This document shows positions 1 to 7,054 of a stretch of DNA of 10,345 nucleotides, piece after piece. The position numbers were made by a program, and so were the translations under genes. The stretch comes from Prevotella sp. (lineage in GTDB: Bacteria > Bacteroidota > Bacteroidia > Bacteroidales > Bacteroidaceae). Each line of letters begins with the position of its first letter. Positions within the stretch are counted from its first letter, which is position 1. Location: positions 1 through 10,345 of the forward strand of contig JAFPAS010000122.1 of NCBI GenBank assembly GCA_017424205.1. Reading direction: 5' to 3'. The notes beneath the pieces were generated by a model. The model searched no databases and was not told the DNA's origin. It saw only the letters and a list, made by a program, of their open reading frames with translations.

Positions 1-110
1 ACATCCGGACGATATTTCTCTGCTGTAGTCTTCCAGAAGACGCTATAGTGTCCTTCTGTATCAAAGAGTGAGCCATCGAGGTCGAACAGCGCAGCCTTGA
101 ATTGTTTCAT
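1..110 (-). CDS. HAD-family hydrolase, N-terminal fragment (cut by window edge)
   Basis: Only the first 36 codons are present; the gene starts with ATG at 110 and runs off the left edge. The fragment reads MKQFKAALFDLDGSLFDTE followed by GHYSVFWKTTAEKYRPD. This contains HAD motif I, DxDGxLxDTE, with the nucleophile Asp10 and the acid/base Asp12, so the product is a HAD-superfamily phosphatase or phosphomutase. The context after the motif (YSVFW, YRPD) resembles the beta-phosphoglucomutase-like subgroup common in Bacteroidota. Family members hydrolyse or transfer phosphate on small cytoplasmic metabolites, but the substrate cannot be told from this piece. Motifs II to IV and the cap lie outside the window. 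It is on the same strand as pepD and starts 79 bases after that gene's stop, so co-transcription is possible. Confidence 0.85.
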   Translation of the reverse strand, partial: MKQFKAALFDLDGSLFDTEGHYSVFWKTTAEKYRPD

Positions 111-189
111 GATTTATAAATGTATAAATAGATTGTATTTTTTCTCAAACGATATTCTCAGTATGGTCTGTCCGCATATGCGAAATGTT

Positions 190-1638
190 CTACACCTCTC
201 TCAAGATCAGTAACAGATGCTGCCATACCATATCGACCGTAGGAATAAGGAGTTTTTCGTCTGGCGAATGCACTCCGCGCAGTGTCGGTCCCATGCTCAC
301 CATATCGAGGTTTGGATAGCGTTCTGCAAACAAGCCGCACTCCAGCCCGGCATGTATACCGATAACTCGCGGTTCCTTACCAAACAGCTGGCGGTATGTG
401 CTGACCGTCACATCCACGAGGTGGCTGTTGGCACGCGGCTGCCATGCCGGATATCCGTCACCCTGCTCTACTTCAGCGCCAGCCAGTTCAAAACAAGTCT
501 TTACTGTTGCAGCCATATTGGCACGCTGGCTCATGACACATGAGCGTTGTGAGGTGACCACGCGGCACACTGTCTCGTCAGTATCTATGCTGGCAAGATT
601 GCTCGATGTCTCAACGAGCCATGACAGCTCTTCTGCCTGACACATATTCAAGACGCCATTGTCAATAGCCTGCAATGCGAGTATTATACGACGCGCAGCA
701 TCCTCTTCGATAATCTGCTGTGCATCAGAAGAACCCATAAGGAGTTCCACACGCGGTTCAGTTACATGATATTCCTCCGCGACCTCTGCCGCATAGACGT
801 TCCATGCAACTTTCACATCCTCCTTAAGAGAAGCAGGCACACAGAAAACGACAGAAGCGTCACGCGGAATAGCATTATGCGCTTTGCCGCCATGAATATC
901 AGCTATGCGCAATGGCATTCGCTGCATCTCTTGATACAGAAACCTTGCAATGAGCTTTATTGCGTTAGCACGTTTCTTGTTTATATCATCGCCAGAATGT
1001 CCGCCTAGCAGACCACGCACCTGCGCTTCGAGGAAGAACATACCTTCGGGTGCCTCCTCACGTGTGTAAGTGAACCTTGCTGTAGTATTAACACCTCCGG
1101 CACATGAGATAAAGAATTCACCCTCATCCTCTGAGTCAAGATTAATCAGATAGTCGCCAGTCATAAATCCTGCCTCCATGCCCATCGCTCCTGTCAGGCC
1201 TGTTTCCTCATCACGGGTAAATACACATTCAATCGGACCGTGCTCTATGTCTGTCGCACGCAGGAGCGCGAGCTGCATAGCACAGCCGATACCGTCGTCC
1301 GCTCCGAGCGTAGTGCCGTCAGCGCATAGCCAGTCGCCGTCTATGTATGTTTCTATAGGGTCATTAAGAAAATCAATATCTTTCCCGTCAATGCTCTCGC
1401 ATACCATGTCCATATGCGACTGCAGTATGACAACAGGCTTGTGCTCCATGCCAGGCGTTGCAGGCTTGCGTATAATCACGTTGCCCGTAGCATCTACTAT
1501 AGTCTCCAACTCTAATTCTCTGCCGACGCTTTCGAGATACTCAATAATCTTCTCTTCGTGCTTCGACGGGCGTGGTATTGCATTGATTTTTGCAAATTCC
1601 TCAAAGACAATTGCTGGTTTTAATTCTTTTTTAGTCAT
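190..1638 (-). CDS. pepD: Aminoacyl-histidine dipeptidase (peptidase M20C, PepD)
   Basis: This cytoplasmic di-zinc dipeptidase has 482 residues, the normal PepD length. It cleaves Xaa-His (carnosine-type) and other dipeptides to recycle amino acids. The metal-site residues of the M20 family are all visible: His75 and Asp77 in SHMDMVCE, bridging Asp114 in GADDG, catalytic Glu144 with Glu145 in RDEETG, Asp168 in INLDSE, and His457 in GVHSPDE near the C-terminus. The GLLGGHSGDDI segment at about 209-219 marks the inserted dimerisation (lid) domain. The ATG at 1638 gives the normal family N-terminus, and no Shine-Dalgarno sequence is seen before it. The gene is divergent from the small membrane protein gene at 1727, and a -7 box on this strand lies at 1712-1719. 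Stop codon TAG. No key residue is missing. Confidence 0.96.
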   Translation of the reverse strand: MTKKELKPAIVFEEFAKINAIPRPSKHEEKIIEYLESVGRELELETIVDATGNVIIRKPATPGMEHKPVVILQSHMDMVCESIDGKDIDFLNDPIETYIDGDWLCADGTTLGADDGIGCAMQLALLRATDIEHGPIECVFTRDEETGLTGAMGMEAGFMTGDYLINLDSEDEGEFFISCAGGVNTTARFTYTREEAPEGMFFLEAQVRGLLGGHSGDDINKKRANAIKLIARFLYQEMQRMPLRIADIHGGKAHNAIPRDASVVFCVPASLKEDVKVAWNVYAAEVAEEYHVTEPRVELLMGSSDAQQIIEEDAARRIILALQAIDNGVLNMCQAEELSWLVETSSNLASIDTDETVCRVVTSQRSCVMSQRANMAATVKTCFELAGAEVEQGDGYPAWQPRANSHLVDVTVSTYRQLFGKEPRVIGIHAGLECGLFAERYPNLDMVSMGPTLRGVHSPDEKLLIPTVDMVWQHLLLILREV

Positions 1639-1677
1639 TATTATGAGATATTATAAGGTTATACGAAACTTTTTTAC

Positions 1678-1685
1678 TAATTTTG
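1678..1685 (+). promoter_or_regulatory. Putative -7 promoter box of the 1727-4663 gene run
   Basis: The bases TAATTTTG match the Bacteroidota -7 consensus TAnnTTTG and are followed by C. Transcription would start near 1692, about 35 bases before the ATG at 1727. No good -33 TTTG is present at the usual distance. A second, weaker box, TATACTTG at 1697-1704, has one mismatch and could be used instead. Confidence 0.4.
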
Positions 1686-1715
1686 CAATCGAATTATATA
1701 CTTGAATATTGCAAA
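1682..1715. repeat. 8-bp inverted repeat between divergent genes
   Basis: TTTGCAAT at 1682-1689 is repeated as its exact reverse complement, ATTGCAAA, at 1708-1715, separated by 18 AT-rich bases. Each arm contains the TTTG of one of the two opposing -7 boxes, so the symmetry may simply be two facing promoters. It could also be an operator for a dimeric regulator acting on pepD and the small membrane protein gene together. Confidence 0.45.
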
Positions 1716-1719
1716 GGTA
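1712..1719 (-). promoter_or_regulatory. Putative -7 promoter box of pepD
   Basis: Read on the minus strand the bases are TACCTTTG, an exact match to the Bacteroidota sigma-ABfr -7 consensus TAnnTTTG, followed by C as often seen. Transcription would begin near 1705, leaving a leader of about 67 bases before the pepD ATG. A canonical -33 TTTG at the usual spacing is not seen; the nearest TTTG on this strand (1732-1735) is only 12 bases away. The call therefore rests on the -7 box and its position. Confidence 0.5.
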
Positions 1720-1726
1720 ATAAAAA

Positions 1727-1963
1727 ATGCTCAAAATATTCCTCTTTTCGATGTTAATAATTGCTATCAGCATAGTTTTTATATCAATCAGGGTCTATGC
1801 GGGCAAGGATGGCAGGATGCGGTCGTTTCATATTCACGACAGCGACGAAATGAAAAAGAGAGGCATCGGATGCGTTATAGACCAAGACCGTGCCGCACGC
1901 AAGCAAGGCCGCCGCAAGCAAGATGGGCATAAGACAAAACAAGAAACAGAAACAAAACTATAA
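1727..1963 (+). CDS. Small single-pass membrane protein of unknown function
   Basis: The product has 78 residues. Residues 4-24 form one hydrophobic helix (IFLFSMLIIAISIVFIS), followed by a short basic stretch and the segment FHIHDSDEMKKRGIGCVIDQD at 34-54. The rest is a very hydrophilic, Lys/Arg/Gln-rich tail. There is no lipobox. Cys49 in GIGC is the only cysteine. Little positive charge precedes the helix and much follows it, which suggests that the tail faces the cytoplasm. I recall similar short Bacteroidota membrane proteins with an H-x-x-x-x-x-M-x-x-x-GI-x-C-x-x-x-QD pattern, but I cannot name a family or function. The gene is preceded by a plausible promoter and ends 15 bases before the ompH-like gene, so it probably heads that operon. 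Codon use looks ordinary, which supports a real gene. Confidence 0.75.
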   Translation: MLKIFLFSMLIIAISIVFISIRVYAGKDGRMRSFHIHDSDEMKKRGIGCVIDQDRAARKQGRRKQDGHKTKQETETKL

Positions 1964-1978
1964 AATACAATCAACACA

Positions 1979-2584
1979 ATGAAAAAAACAAATCTTTTCG
2001 CAGCACTCTGTGTTGCTCTCGCATTGACAGCATGCGACAAATCTAAGACAGCAGACGTTACTGCAACAAAAAGCGAAACAGCACCAGCAGAACTCAAAAT
2101 TGCATACGTCGAGGTCGACTCTATCATGACTCAATACCAGTTCTGCAAGGACTACACACAAATCCTCACCAAGAAAGGACAGAACATAGAAAGCACCATA
2201 CAGAAGAAAGGCGAAGCATTGCAGAGCGCTGTAAACAATTTCCAGCAGAAGCTGCAGCAGAACGCATACACACGCGAGCAGGCAGAGTCTATACAGCTCA
2301 ACCTGCAGAAGCAGGATGCTGACCTGAGAGCGCTGCAGCAGCGACTGGCTACAGAATTCCAGAGCGAGCAGGAGAAATTCAATATCGCACTGCGCGATTC
2401 AATAAAGAATTACCTTGCAAAATATAATAAGGAGAAGAAATATTCTATCATCCTTTCAAAGCAGGGTGAGAATCTGCTCTATGCCGACAAGAGCTATGAC
2501 ATTACAGAAGAAATCATAACCGGACTCAACAAGGCTTACAAGCCAGCCGAAGTGAAAAAGGAGCAGAAGGACACTAAAAAATAA
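1979..2584 (+). CDS. OmpH/Skp-family periplasmic chaperone, lipoprotein form
   Basis: This 201-residue OmpH/Skp-like protein probably holds unfolded outer-membrane proteins during passage through the periplasm. Residues 1-18 form a lipoprotein signal (two Lys, then a hydrophobic core) ending in LTAC, so Cys19 should be lipidated. The domain begins with IAYVEVDSI at 41-49, matching the first strand of the family. It continues through a long Gln/Lys/Glu-rich coiled coil at about 60-150, the two-helix tentacle, and closes with the strand KYSIILS at 154-160 and LLYADKSYDIT at 166-176. E. coli Skp is a soluble protein; anchoring as a lipoprotein is a variation seen in Bacteroidota. The nth gene starts 6 bases after the stop, so the two are almost certainly co-transcribed. 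No assembly partner such as BamA lies nearby. Confidence 0.9.
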   Translation: MKKTNLFAALCVALALTACDKSKTADVTATKSETAPAELKIAYVEVDSIMTQYQFCKDYTQILTKKGQNIESTIQKKGEALQSAVNNFQQKLQQNAYTREQAESIQLNLQKQDADLRALQQRLATEFQSEQEKFNIALRDSIKNYLAKYNKEKKYSIILSKQGENLLYADKSYDITEEIITGLNKAYKPAEVKKEQKDTKK

Positions 2585-2590
2585 GCATAC

Positions 2591-3232
2591 ATGAATAAAA
2601 AGGAGCGCACCCTGCGTATTCTTGAATTCTTCAACGCACAGCAGTCTGAAATAACTACAGAATTAAACTTTTGTAGCGTCTTCCAACTGCTGTGCGCTGT
2701 TGTGTTAAGTGCTCAATGCACCGACAAAAGGGTGAACACAGTGACACCGCAGCTCTTCAATCGCTTCCCCACTCCTGAAGCCATGGCAGACGCCTCGCCC
2801 GAAGAGATTCGGCATATCATAGCGAGCATCAGCTATCCTAACACGAAAGCAGAGAAACTCGCAGCGCTAGCAAGAAAAATCGTAACAGAGCACAATGGTG
2901 TAGTGCCTGACACCTTCGAGCAACTCACTGCTCTGCCTGGAGTCGGAAGAAAAACAGCCAATGTCATGCTTGCTGTAGCCTTTGGCATACCTGCCATGCC
3001 TGTTGATACACACGTATTCAGAGTGAGCAGACGCCTCGGCATCGCAACACAGTCTGCCGACACCCCAGAGAAGGTCGAGCAGCAACTCACAAAACTTATT
3101 CCTTCAGAGCTTCTTGCAAAAGCCCACCACTGGCTGCTGCTTCACGGCCGCTACATCTGCAAGGCACGCACACCACATTGCGAAGCATGCGGCATCACTC
3201 ACCTGTGCTGCTGGTATAGAAAACAGAAATAA
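2591..3232 (+). CDS. nth: Endonuclease III (base-excision repair DNA glycosylase/AP lyase)
   Basis: This cytoplasmic repair enzyme removes oxidised pyrimidines and nicks the resulting abasic site. Its 213 residues match the usual length. The helix-hairpin-helix is LPGVGRKTA at 115-123 and includes the catalytic Lys121; the catalytic Asp139 lies in PVDTH (137-141). These match Lys120 and Asp138 of the E. coli enzyme. The [4Fe-4S] cluster ligands are Cys190, Cys197, Cys200 and Cys206, with the standard 6-2-5 spacing; an extra Cys207 follows. AQCTD at 41-45 is another family signature. The gene starts 6 bases after the OmpH-like gene and is followed 48 bases later by radA, so DNA repair functions sit together in this run. 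No Shine-Dalgarno sequence is visible. All active-site residues are present. Confidence 0.97.
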   Translation: MNKKERTLRILEFFNAQQSEITTELNFCSVFQLLCAVVLSAQCTDKRVNTVTPQLFNRFPTPEAMADASPEEIRHIIASISYPNTKAEKLAALARKIVTEHNGVVPDTFEQLTALPGVGRKTANVMLAVAFGIPAMPVDTHVFRVSRRLGIATQSADTPEKVEQQLTKLIPSELLAKAHHWLLLHGRYICKARTPHCEACGITHLCCWYRKQK

Positions 3233-3280
3233 CACACACTCTCTCTGCATATTCCACATAAAGCACACATCTCTCACTCT

Positions 3281-4663
3281 ATGGCAAAAGAAAAAAAAGC
3301 ATACGTCTGCTCTTACTGCGGACAGGAATCAGCAAAATGGATAGGCAGATGTCCTGCCTGCGGACAATGGAACACATTCAAGGAGATAACTCTGCACGAC
3401 ACCGCCAAAAACGCCATGGCTGACGTTCTGCCCGCTCTCGCAGAAAATAATGGCGTGCGCAAACTGGCTGAAATATCTGCTGAGGGCGAACAGCGCCTCG
3501 ACATGCACGACAGCGAACTGAACCGCGTGCTTGGTGGCGGACTCGTAAAAGGCTCGCTTGTACTCCTCGGCGGCGAACCCGGCATCGGCAAGTCTACACT
3601 CACGCTGCAAACCATACTTAATATTAACGACATAAATATTCTCTATGTCAGCGGCGAGGAGAGCCTGCAGCAACTGAAGATGAGGGCAGAACGCCTCTCT
3701 GGCAACAGCCTCTCGCAGAACACCAACGTCTCCGTGCTCTGCGAAAACTCACTCGAAAATATCTTTGCAGTGATAAAAGAGACTGCTCCGCAACTGCTTA
3801 TCGTCGACTCCATTCAGACCATCTCAACCGATAGGGCTGATGCCTCGCCAGGCACCATAACACAGGTGAGAGAGTGTGCTGCCATGCTACTTAGATATGC
3901 TAAAAGCAGCCGCGTACCCGTGATTCTCATAGGCCATATCACAAAAGACGGCACAATAGCCGGACCGAAGATTCTGGAGCACATCGTTGACACCGTCATA
4001 CAGTTCGAGGGAGACCAGCATCATATCTACCGTATACTCCGTTCTATAAAAAACCGATTCGGATCGACATCCGAACTGGGCATATACGAGATGCAGCAGA
4101 ACGGACTACGAGAGGTCAGCAACCCCTCAGAGCTCCTTCTCACCCCGAACACAGAAGACATTTCCGGACTCGCCATCTCTGCCACCATCGAAGGCATGCG
4201 CCCGTTCCTCGTCGAAACACAGGCGCTGGTGTCAACAGCAGCCTACGGCACACCGCAGCGCACTGCCACCGGATTCGACCAGCGACGCCTCAATATGCTG
4301 CTTGCCGTACTCGAGAAGCGCATCGGCTTCCGTTTGGCGCAGAAAGATGTCTTTGTCAATATCGCCGGAGGAATACGCACCACAGATATGGCTATGGACC
4401 TCAGTGTCGTTGCAGCCGTCGTATCGAGCAATACCGACACACCGCTGCCAGCAAGATGGTGCCTTTGCGGCGAGGTTGGCCTGTCGGGCGAAGTCAGACC
4501 TGTCAGCCGCATAGAACAGCGCATAGCTGAAGCCACAAAGCTGGGCTTCACCGATATCATATTACCGTATAATAATGCCGTAAACATTAACACCAAAGCA
4601 TACCGAATAAATATCCATCCTGTGAAAAACGTTAACGACGCATTAAGAAAATTGTTGGGATGA
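3281..4663 (+). CDS. radA: DNA repair/recombination protein RadA (Sms)
   Basis: RadA is a RecA-like hexameric ATPase that promotes branch migration and processing of recombination intermediates. The 460-residue product has the full family layout. An N-terminal C4 zinc finger uses Cys10, Cys13, Cys24 and Cys27. Walker A is GGEPGIGKST (97-106, Lys104), and Walker B is LLIVDS (172-177). The RadA-specific KNRFG motif is at 257-261. A C-terminal Lon-protease-like domain (about 290-460) includes GGIRTTDMAMDL and GEVGLSGEVRPV. The ATG at 3281 places the zinc finger at the normal distance from the N-terminus. It is the last gene of the plus-strand run and is followed directly by an intrinsic terminator. 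The 48-base gap after nth shows no promoter box, which favours readthrough from upstream. Confidence 0.97.
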   Translation: MAKEKKAYVCSYCGQESAKWIGRCPACGQWNTFKEITLHDTAKNAMADVLPALAENNGVRKLAEISAEGEQRLDMHDSELNRVLGGGLVKGSLVLLGGEPGIGKSTLTLQTILNINDINILYVSGEESLQQLKMRAERLSGNSLSQNTNVSVLCENSLENIFAVIKETAPQLLIVDSIQTISTDRADASPGTITQVRECAAMLLRYAKSSRVPVILIGHITKDGTIAGPKILEHIVDTVIQFEGDQHHIYRILRSIKNRFGSTSELGIYEMQQNGLREVSNPSELLLTPNTEDISGLAISATIEGMRPFLVETQALVSTAAYGTPQRTATGFDQRRLNMLLAVLEKRIGFRLAQKDVFVNIAGGIRTTDMAMDLSVVAAVVSSNTDTPLPARWCLCGEVGLSGEVRPVSRIEQRIAEATKLGFTDIILPYNNAVNINTKAYRINIHPVKNVNDALRKLLG

Positions 4664-4666
4664 GGG

Positions 4667-4706
4667 AGAGGATGAGTCTATTACTTTGACTCTCCTCTTT
4701 CTTTTT
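4667..4706 (+). terminator. Intrinsic terminator after radA
   Basis: The left arm is 4667-4678 (AGAGGATGAGTC) and the right arm 4688-4698 (GACTCTCCTCT). They pair over 11 base pairs with one bulged T at 4673 and a 9-base loop. The stem is followed by TTCTTTTT. It begins 3 bases after the radA stop codon. Confidence 0.85.
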
Positions 4707-4863
4707 ATCCCCTCTAAATCTCACCACCTTCCACGTTGTCTGCGACACGGATAACAAAAAAAATGATGATATGAAGGAGGAATAAGAAACGGAGATTAAG
4801 GGACGATGTCTGCTACAAAGAAAGGGGGATGACAGAGCGAGGGCATGCCTTGTCTGACGGCGG
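4707..4863. other. Convergent intergenic gap with no recognisable gene
   Basis: This stretch lies between the radA terminator and the permease stop codon. Neither strand gives a protein I recognise. There is a run of eight A at 4756-4763, which would be a U tract for the minus-strand transcript, but no convincing GC stem precedes it. An 8-bp palindrome, GGCATGCC, occurs at about 4843-4850. How the minus-strand importer transcript ends is not clear. Confidence 0.5.
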
Positions 4864-5865
4864 CTATCGCTTTCTGAAAAACAGATAAAGGACAACGGGC
4901 GCTCCAACTAATGGTGTTACGGCAGAGAGGGGGATGATCTGGTCAGTGAACGCTGTGCATGCAAGGTTGCACAGCATGGCTACCGTCGCTCCGAAAAATA
5001 TGGTTGTGGGGAACAGCGTGCGGAAATCGTCGGTGCGGCATACGAAGCGTGAGATATGGGGAACTGCAAGTCCAAGAAAAGAGACGGGTCCGCAGTATGC
5101 CGTAATAACTGCGCAGAGGATGCCTACAACAAGGAGCATGCGGATATGCAGCGAGCGTACGGAATAGCCGAGGCTGGCGGCATAGCGTTCGCCAAGAAGC
5201 AATGCATTCAGCGGTTTTATGAGCGGCAGGCAGGCTATCAGCGGCAGCGTTACAGCAGCAGCCAGCCATGGTATCTGCTGCAACGACACCAAAGAGAAGT
5301 CGCCCATGCCCCACAGGACATATCCTTGTATTGCTGTCTCCGAGGCTGAATAGGTGAACAGGGTGATAAGGGAGGATATAAGATAGCCTATCATTATTCC
5401 GGCTATAAGAAGAACAAGATGGTTGGCGGCAACGGCTGAGATAAACACCAGCAGGGCTGTGACAAGCAAGGCTCCTGCAAGCGCTGCAAGAAAAAGGAGC
5501 ATCTGTCCGGAGAGTCCAGACAGCACATCGCCCACGACGGAAGCTCCTCCCGCAAGCAGCATGACAATGGCGACTCCGAGGCTGGCGCCATTGGTGACAC
5601 CAAGCACCGAGGGGCCTGCCAAGGGATTATGGAAGACGGTCTGCAGCAGCAAGCCTGAAACTGCCAGCCCTGCACCCGAGAGCATGGCTGTAAGGGCTTG
5701 CGGCAGACGGCTCTCGACGATTACATATCGTACGGTGTCATCGGCTGACGTGCCCATGAGAACGCTCCATATCTCTGACATGTCGAAGCGGACTGACCCA
5801 AAGAATATGTTCGACAGGAATACGAGGAGGAAAACAACAACTGAAACGTATACGGAGTTCTTCAT
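4864..5865 (-). CDS. FecCD/BtuC-family ABC importer permease
   Basis: The 333-residue inner-membrane permease has about ten hydrophobic helices and is of normal family length. Family motifs appear in order: RLP at 53-55, SGLLLQTVFHNPLAGPSVLG at 70-89, the helix pair around 130-170, WGMGDF at 185-190, and the cytoplasmic coupling loop LLLGERYAASLGYS at 222-235, which contacts the ATPase. GPVSFLGLAVPHISR follows at 259-273 and the C-terminal PLVGAPVVLYLFFRKR at 318-333. Such permeases import iron-siderophore, haem or vitamin B12 with a substrate-binding protein and an ATPase. The binding-protein gene ends 12 bases upstream on the same strand. No ATPase gene (FecE/BtuD type) follows; after the TAG stop there is only intergenic sequence and then convergent radA. 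The substrate cannot be decided from sequence. Confidence 0.93.
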   Translation of the reverse strand: MKNSVYVSVVVFLLVFLSNIFFGSVRFDMSEIWSVLMGTSADDTVRYVIVESRLPQALTAMLSGAGLAVSGLLLQTVFHNPLAGPSVLGVTNGASLGVAIVMLLAGGASVVGDVLSGLSGQMLLFLAALAGALLVTALLVFISAVAANHLVLLIAGIMIGYLISSLITLFTYSASETAIQGYVLWGMGDFSLVSLQQIPWLAAAVTLPLIACLPLIKPLNALLLGERYAASLGYSVRSLHIRMLLVVGILCAVITAYCGPVSFLGLAVPHISRFVCRTDDFRTLFPTTIFFGATVAMLCNLACTAFTDQIIPLSAVTPLVGAPVVLYLFFRKR

Positions 5866-5877
5866 GCTATATATATA

Positions 5878-6966
5878 TCATCGAGCCTTGAAATAAAAAA
5901 CATTCTCGCCTGGAACTGCCACCTCTGGATGAAAAATACGGATGAGGTCGGCAAGAAGTAGATCGGGATGGAACGGCACTTTTTCGTAGAAGGCGGTCGT
6001 CATGGTGTTGCAACACCACACGTTGCGGGTCTTGTACGGCTGGAATTGCGTGTATATATTACGCTCTGCAGCCAAACTCTGCAACGTGATATCTGCATCT
6101 GATTTCAGCAGCCATACATCTGCCTTCTGCGCATCGTGCAGCACTTGCTCTGGTGACATGCACAGACTGCCTTTGCGTGAATGGCGGTCAGGGAACGGAC
6201 TGTCGGCTCCGGCATCGAGATACATGCGGGCAAAAGTACTTTTCGGTCCGGGGACATACCACTGGCTCCCCATGCACTTCTCTGACAGCACAAGAGGACG
6301 GGAAGTGACGGCAGATACTTTGGATTTCATACTGTTATAGCTCGCTGCTACCTCTGAGAATATACTATCGCCTTTTTCTTTTGCACCAAACAAGAGGGCG
6401 TAGAACTTTATCCATTCTGCACGGCCTAACGGTGTCGTCTCCATATAGTCGGCACACATGATGATGGGGATGTTAAGATTATCGAGCTTTGTCAGGTCGT
6501 TGTATTCGTATGGCGACATCAAGATGGCGTCTGGACGCACTGTGATGATTTTCTCAATCGACGGTGACACGGAATTACCGCAATCTGCAACGCGGCCTGT
6601 GGCTATGCGGTCTTTAAGCGTGCTGCTATTTATATATGGTGCATCGCACACAGAACTGATATTGTCAAGACATCCAAGTTCTTCGAGCAGGCTGCAATGA
6701 ACCGTTGTCATGACGAGCGACCTGGATAGAGGTATGCGGACTTGCTGCCCGTCTGGCAGGGCTTCGGAGGTGTTGCCGTCAATAAGAATAAGGCGCTGCA
6801 GAAACTTGCCTGGCATCCAGGGATTGTGTATGTCTACCTGATAATAGCCGTCTCCTTCTGTTATGCTAAGGATTTCTGCATAGTCTACCCCGCTGTGGAT
6901 TGTCTCTTTCTCGTTTTGACTGCATGAAGCAAAAAGAAGCGCAATCAGCAGGAATCGGAATATCAT
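5878..6966 (-). CDS. ABC importer substrate-binding lipoprotein (BtuF/FepB-like)
   Basis: This surface-of-inner-membrane lipoprotein has 362 residues from the ATG at 6966. It starts MIFRFLLIALLFASCSQ, a short signal peptide ending in a lipobox with Cys15. An in-frame ATG at 6990 would add 8 residues; I prefer 6966 because it gives a compact signal peptide and an A-rich upstream stretch. The body fits the class III, helical-backbone metal-receptor fold: SIEKIITVRPDAIL (136-149), EWIKFYALLFG (184-194), WYVPGPKSTFARMYLDAGAD (236-255), and the C-terminal HPDLLLADLIRIFHP (333-347). It should capture an iron chelate, haem or corrinoid and deliver it to the permease encoded 12 bases downstream. No cobalamin riboswitch or Fur box is evident in the 88 bases upstream. 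It follows cmk on the same strand. Confidence 0.9.
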   Translation of the reverse strand: MIFRFLLIALLFASCSQNEKETIHSGVDYAEILSITEGDGYYQVDIHNPWMPGKFLQRLILIDGNTSEALPDGQQVRIPLSRSLVMTTVHCSLLEELGCLDNISSVCDAPYINSSTLKDRIATGRVADCGNSVSPSIEKIITVRPDAILMSPYEYNDLTKLDNLNIPIIMCADYMETTPLGRAEWIKFYALLFGAKEKGDSIFSEVAASYNSMKSKVSAVTSRPLVLSEKCMGSQWYVPGPKSTFARMYLDAGADSPFPDRHSRKGSLCMSPEQVLHDAQKADVWLLKSDADITLQSLAAERNIYTQFQPYKTRNVWCCNTMTTAFYEKVPFHPDLLLADLIRIFHPEVAVPGENVFYFKAR

Positions 6967-7054
6967 TATGTGTATAGGGCCAAAGTGCATGCAAGAAATA
7001 GGATGTTATATTTCGTAACGATATTTATGGCAGATGCAGAACTATGTCTGAACA

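Noticed and set aside
173..182. Palindrome CGCATATGCG after pepD as a terminator
   Set aside because: It has no loop and no adjacent T tract in the right place, and the HAD gene follows on the same strand.
1178..1705. Long plus-strand open frame (175 codons) antisense to pepD
   Set aside because: It lies almost wholly opposite pepD, is Ser/Pro/Ile-rich in the way reverse-strand shadows are, and has no domain or sensible start context.
2221..2350. Repeated CTGCAGCAG-like stretches in the OmpH-like gene as a DNA repeat
   Set aside because: They encode Gln/Leu-rich coiled-coil heptads and are explained by protein sequence constraint.
4632..4907. Minus-strand open frame (91 codons) across the radA-permease gap, considered as a lost ATPase remnant
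   Set aside because: It overlaps the ends of both radA and the permease gene and shows no Walker A, LSGGQ or H-loop motif. It looks like chance.
5423..5896. Plus-strand open frame (157 codons) antisense to the permease gene
   Set aside because: It has low-complexity Thr/Ser/Ala/Pro composition, is fully opposite a well-supported permease gene and has no recognisable motif.
6967..7054. Cobalamin riboswitch or Fur box upstream of the importer genes
   Set aside because: The gap is too short for a cobalamin riboswitch, and I see no conserved B12-box-like core or 19-bp Fur-like palindrome.
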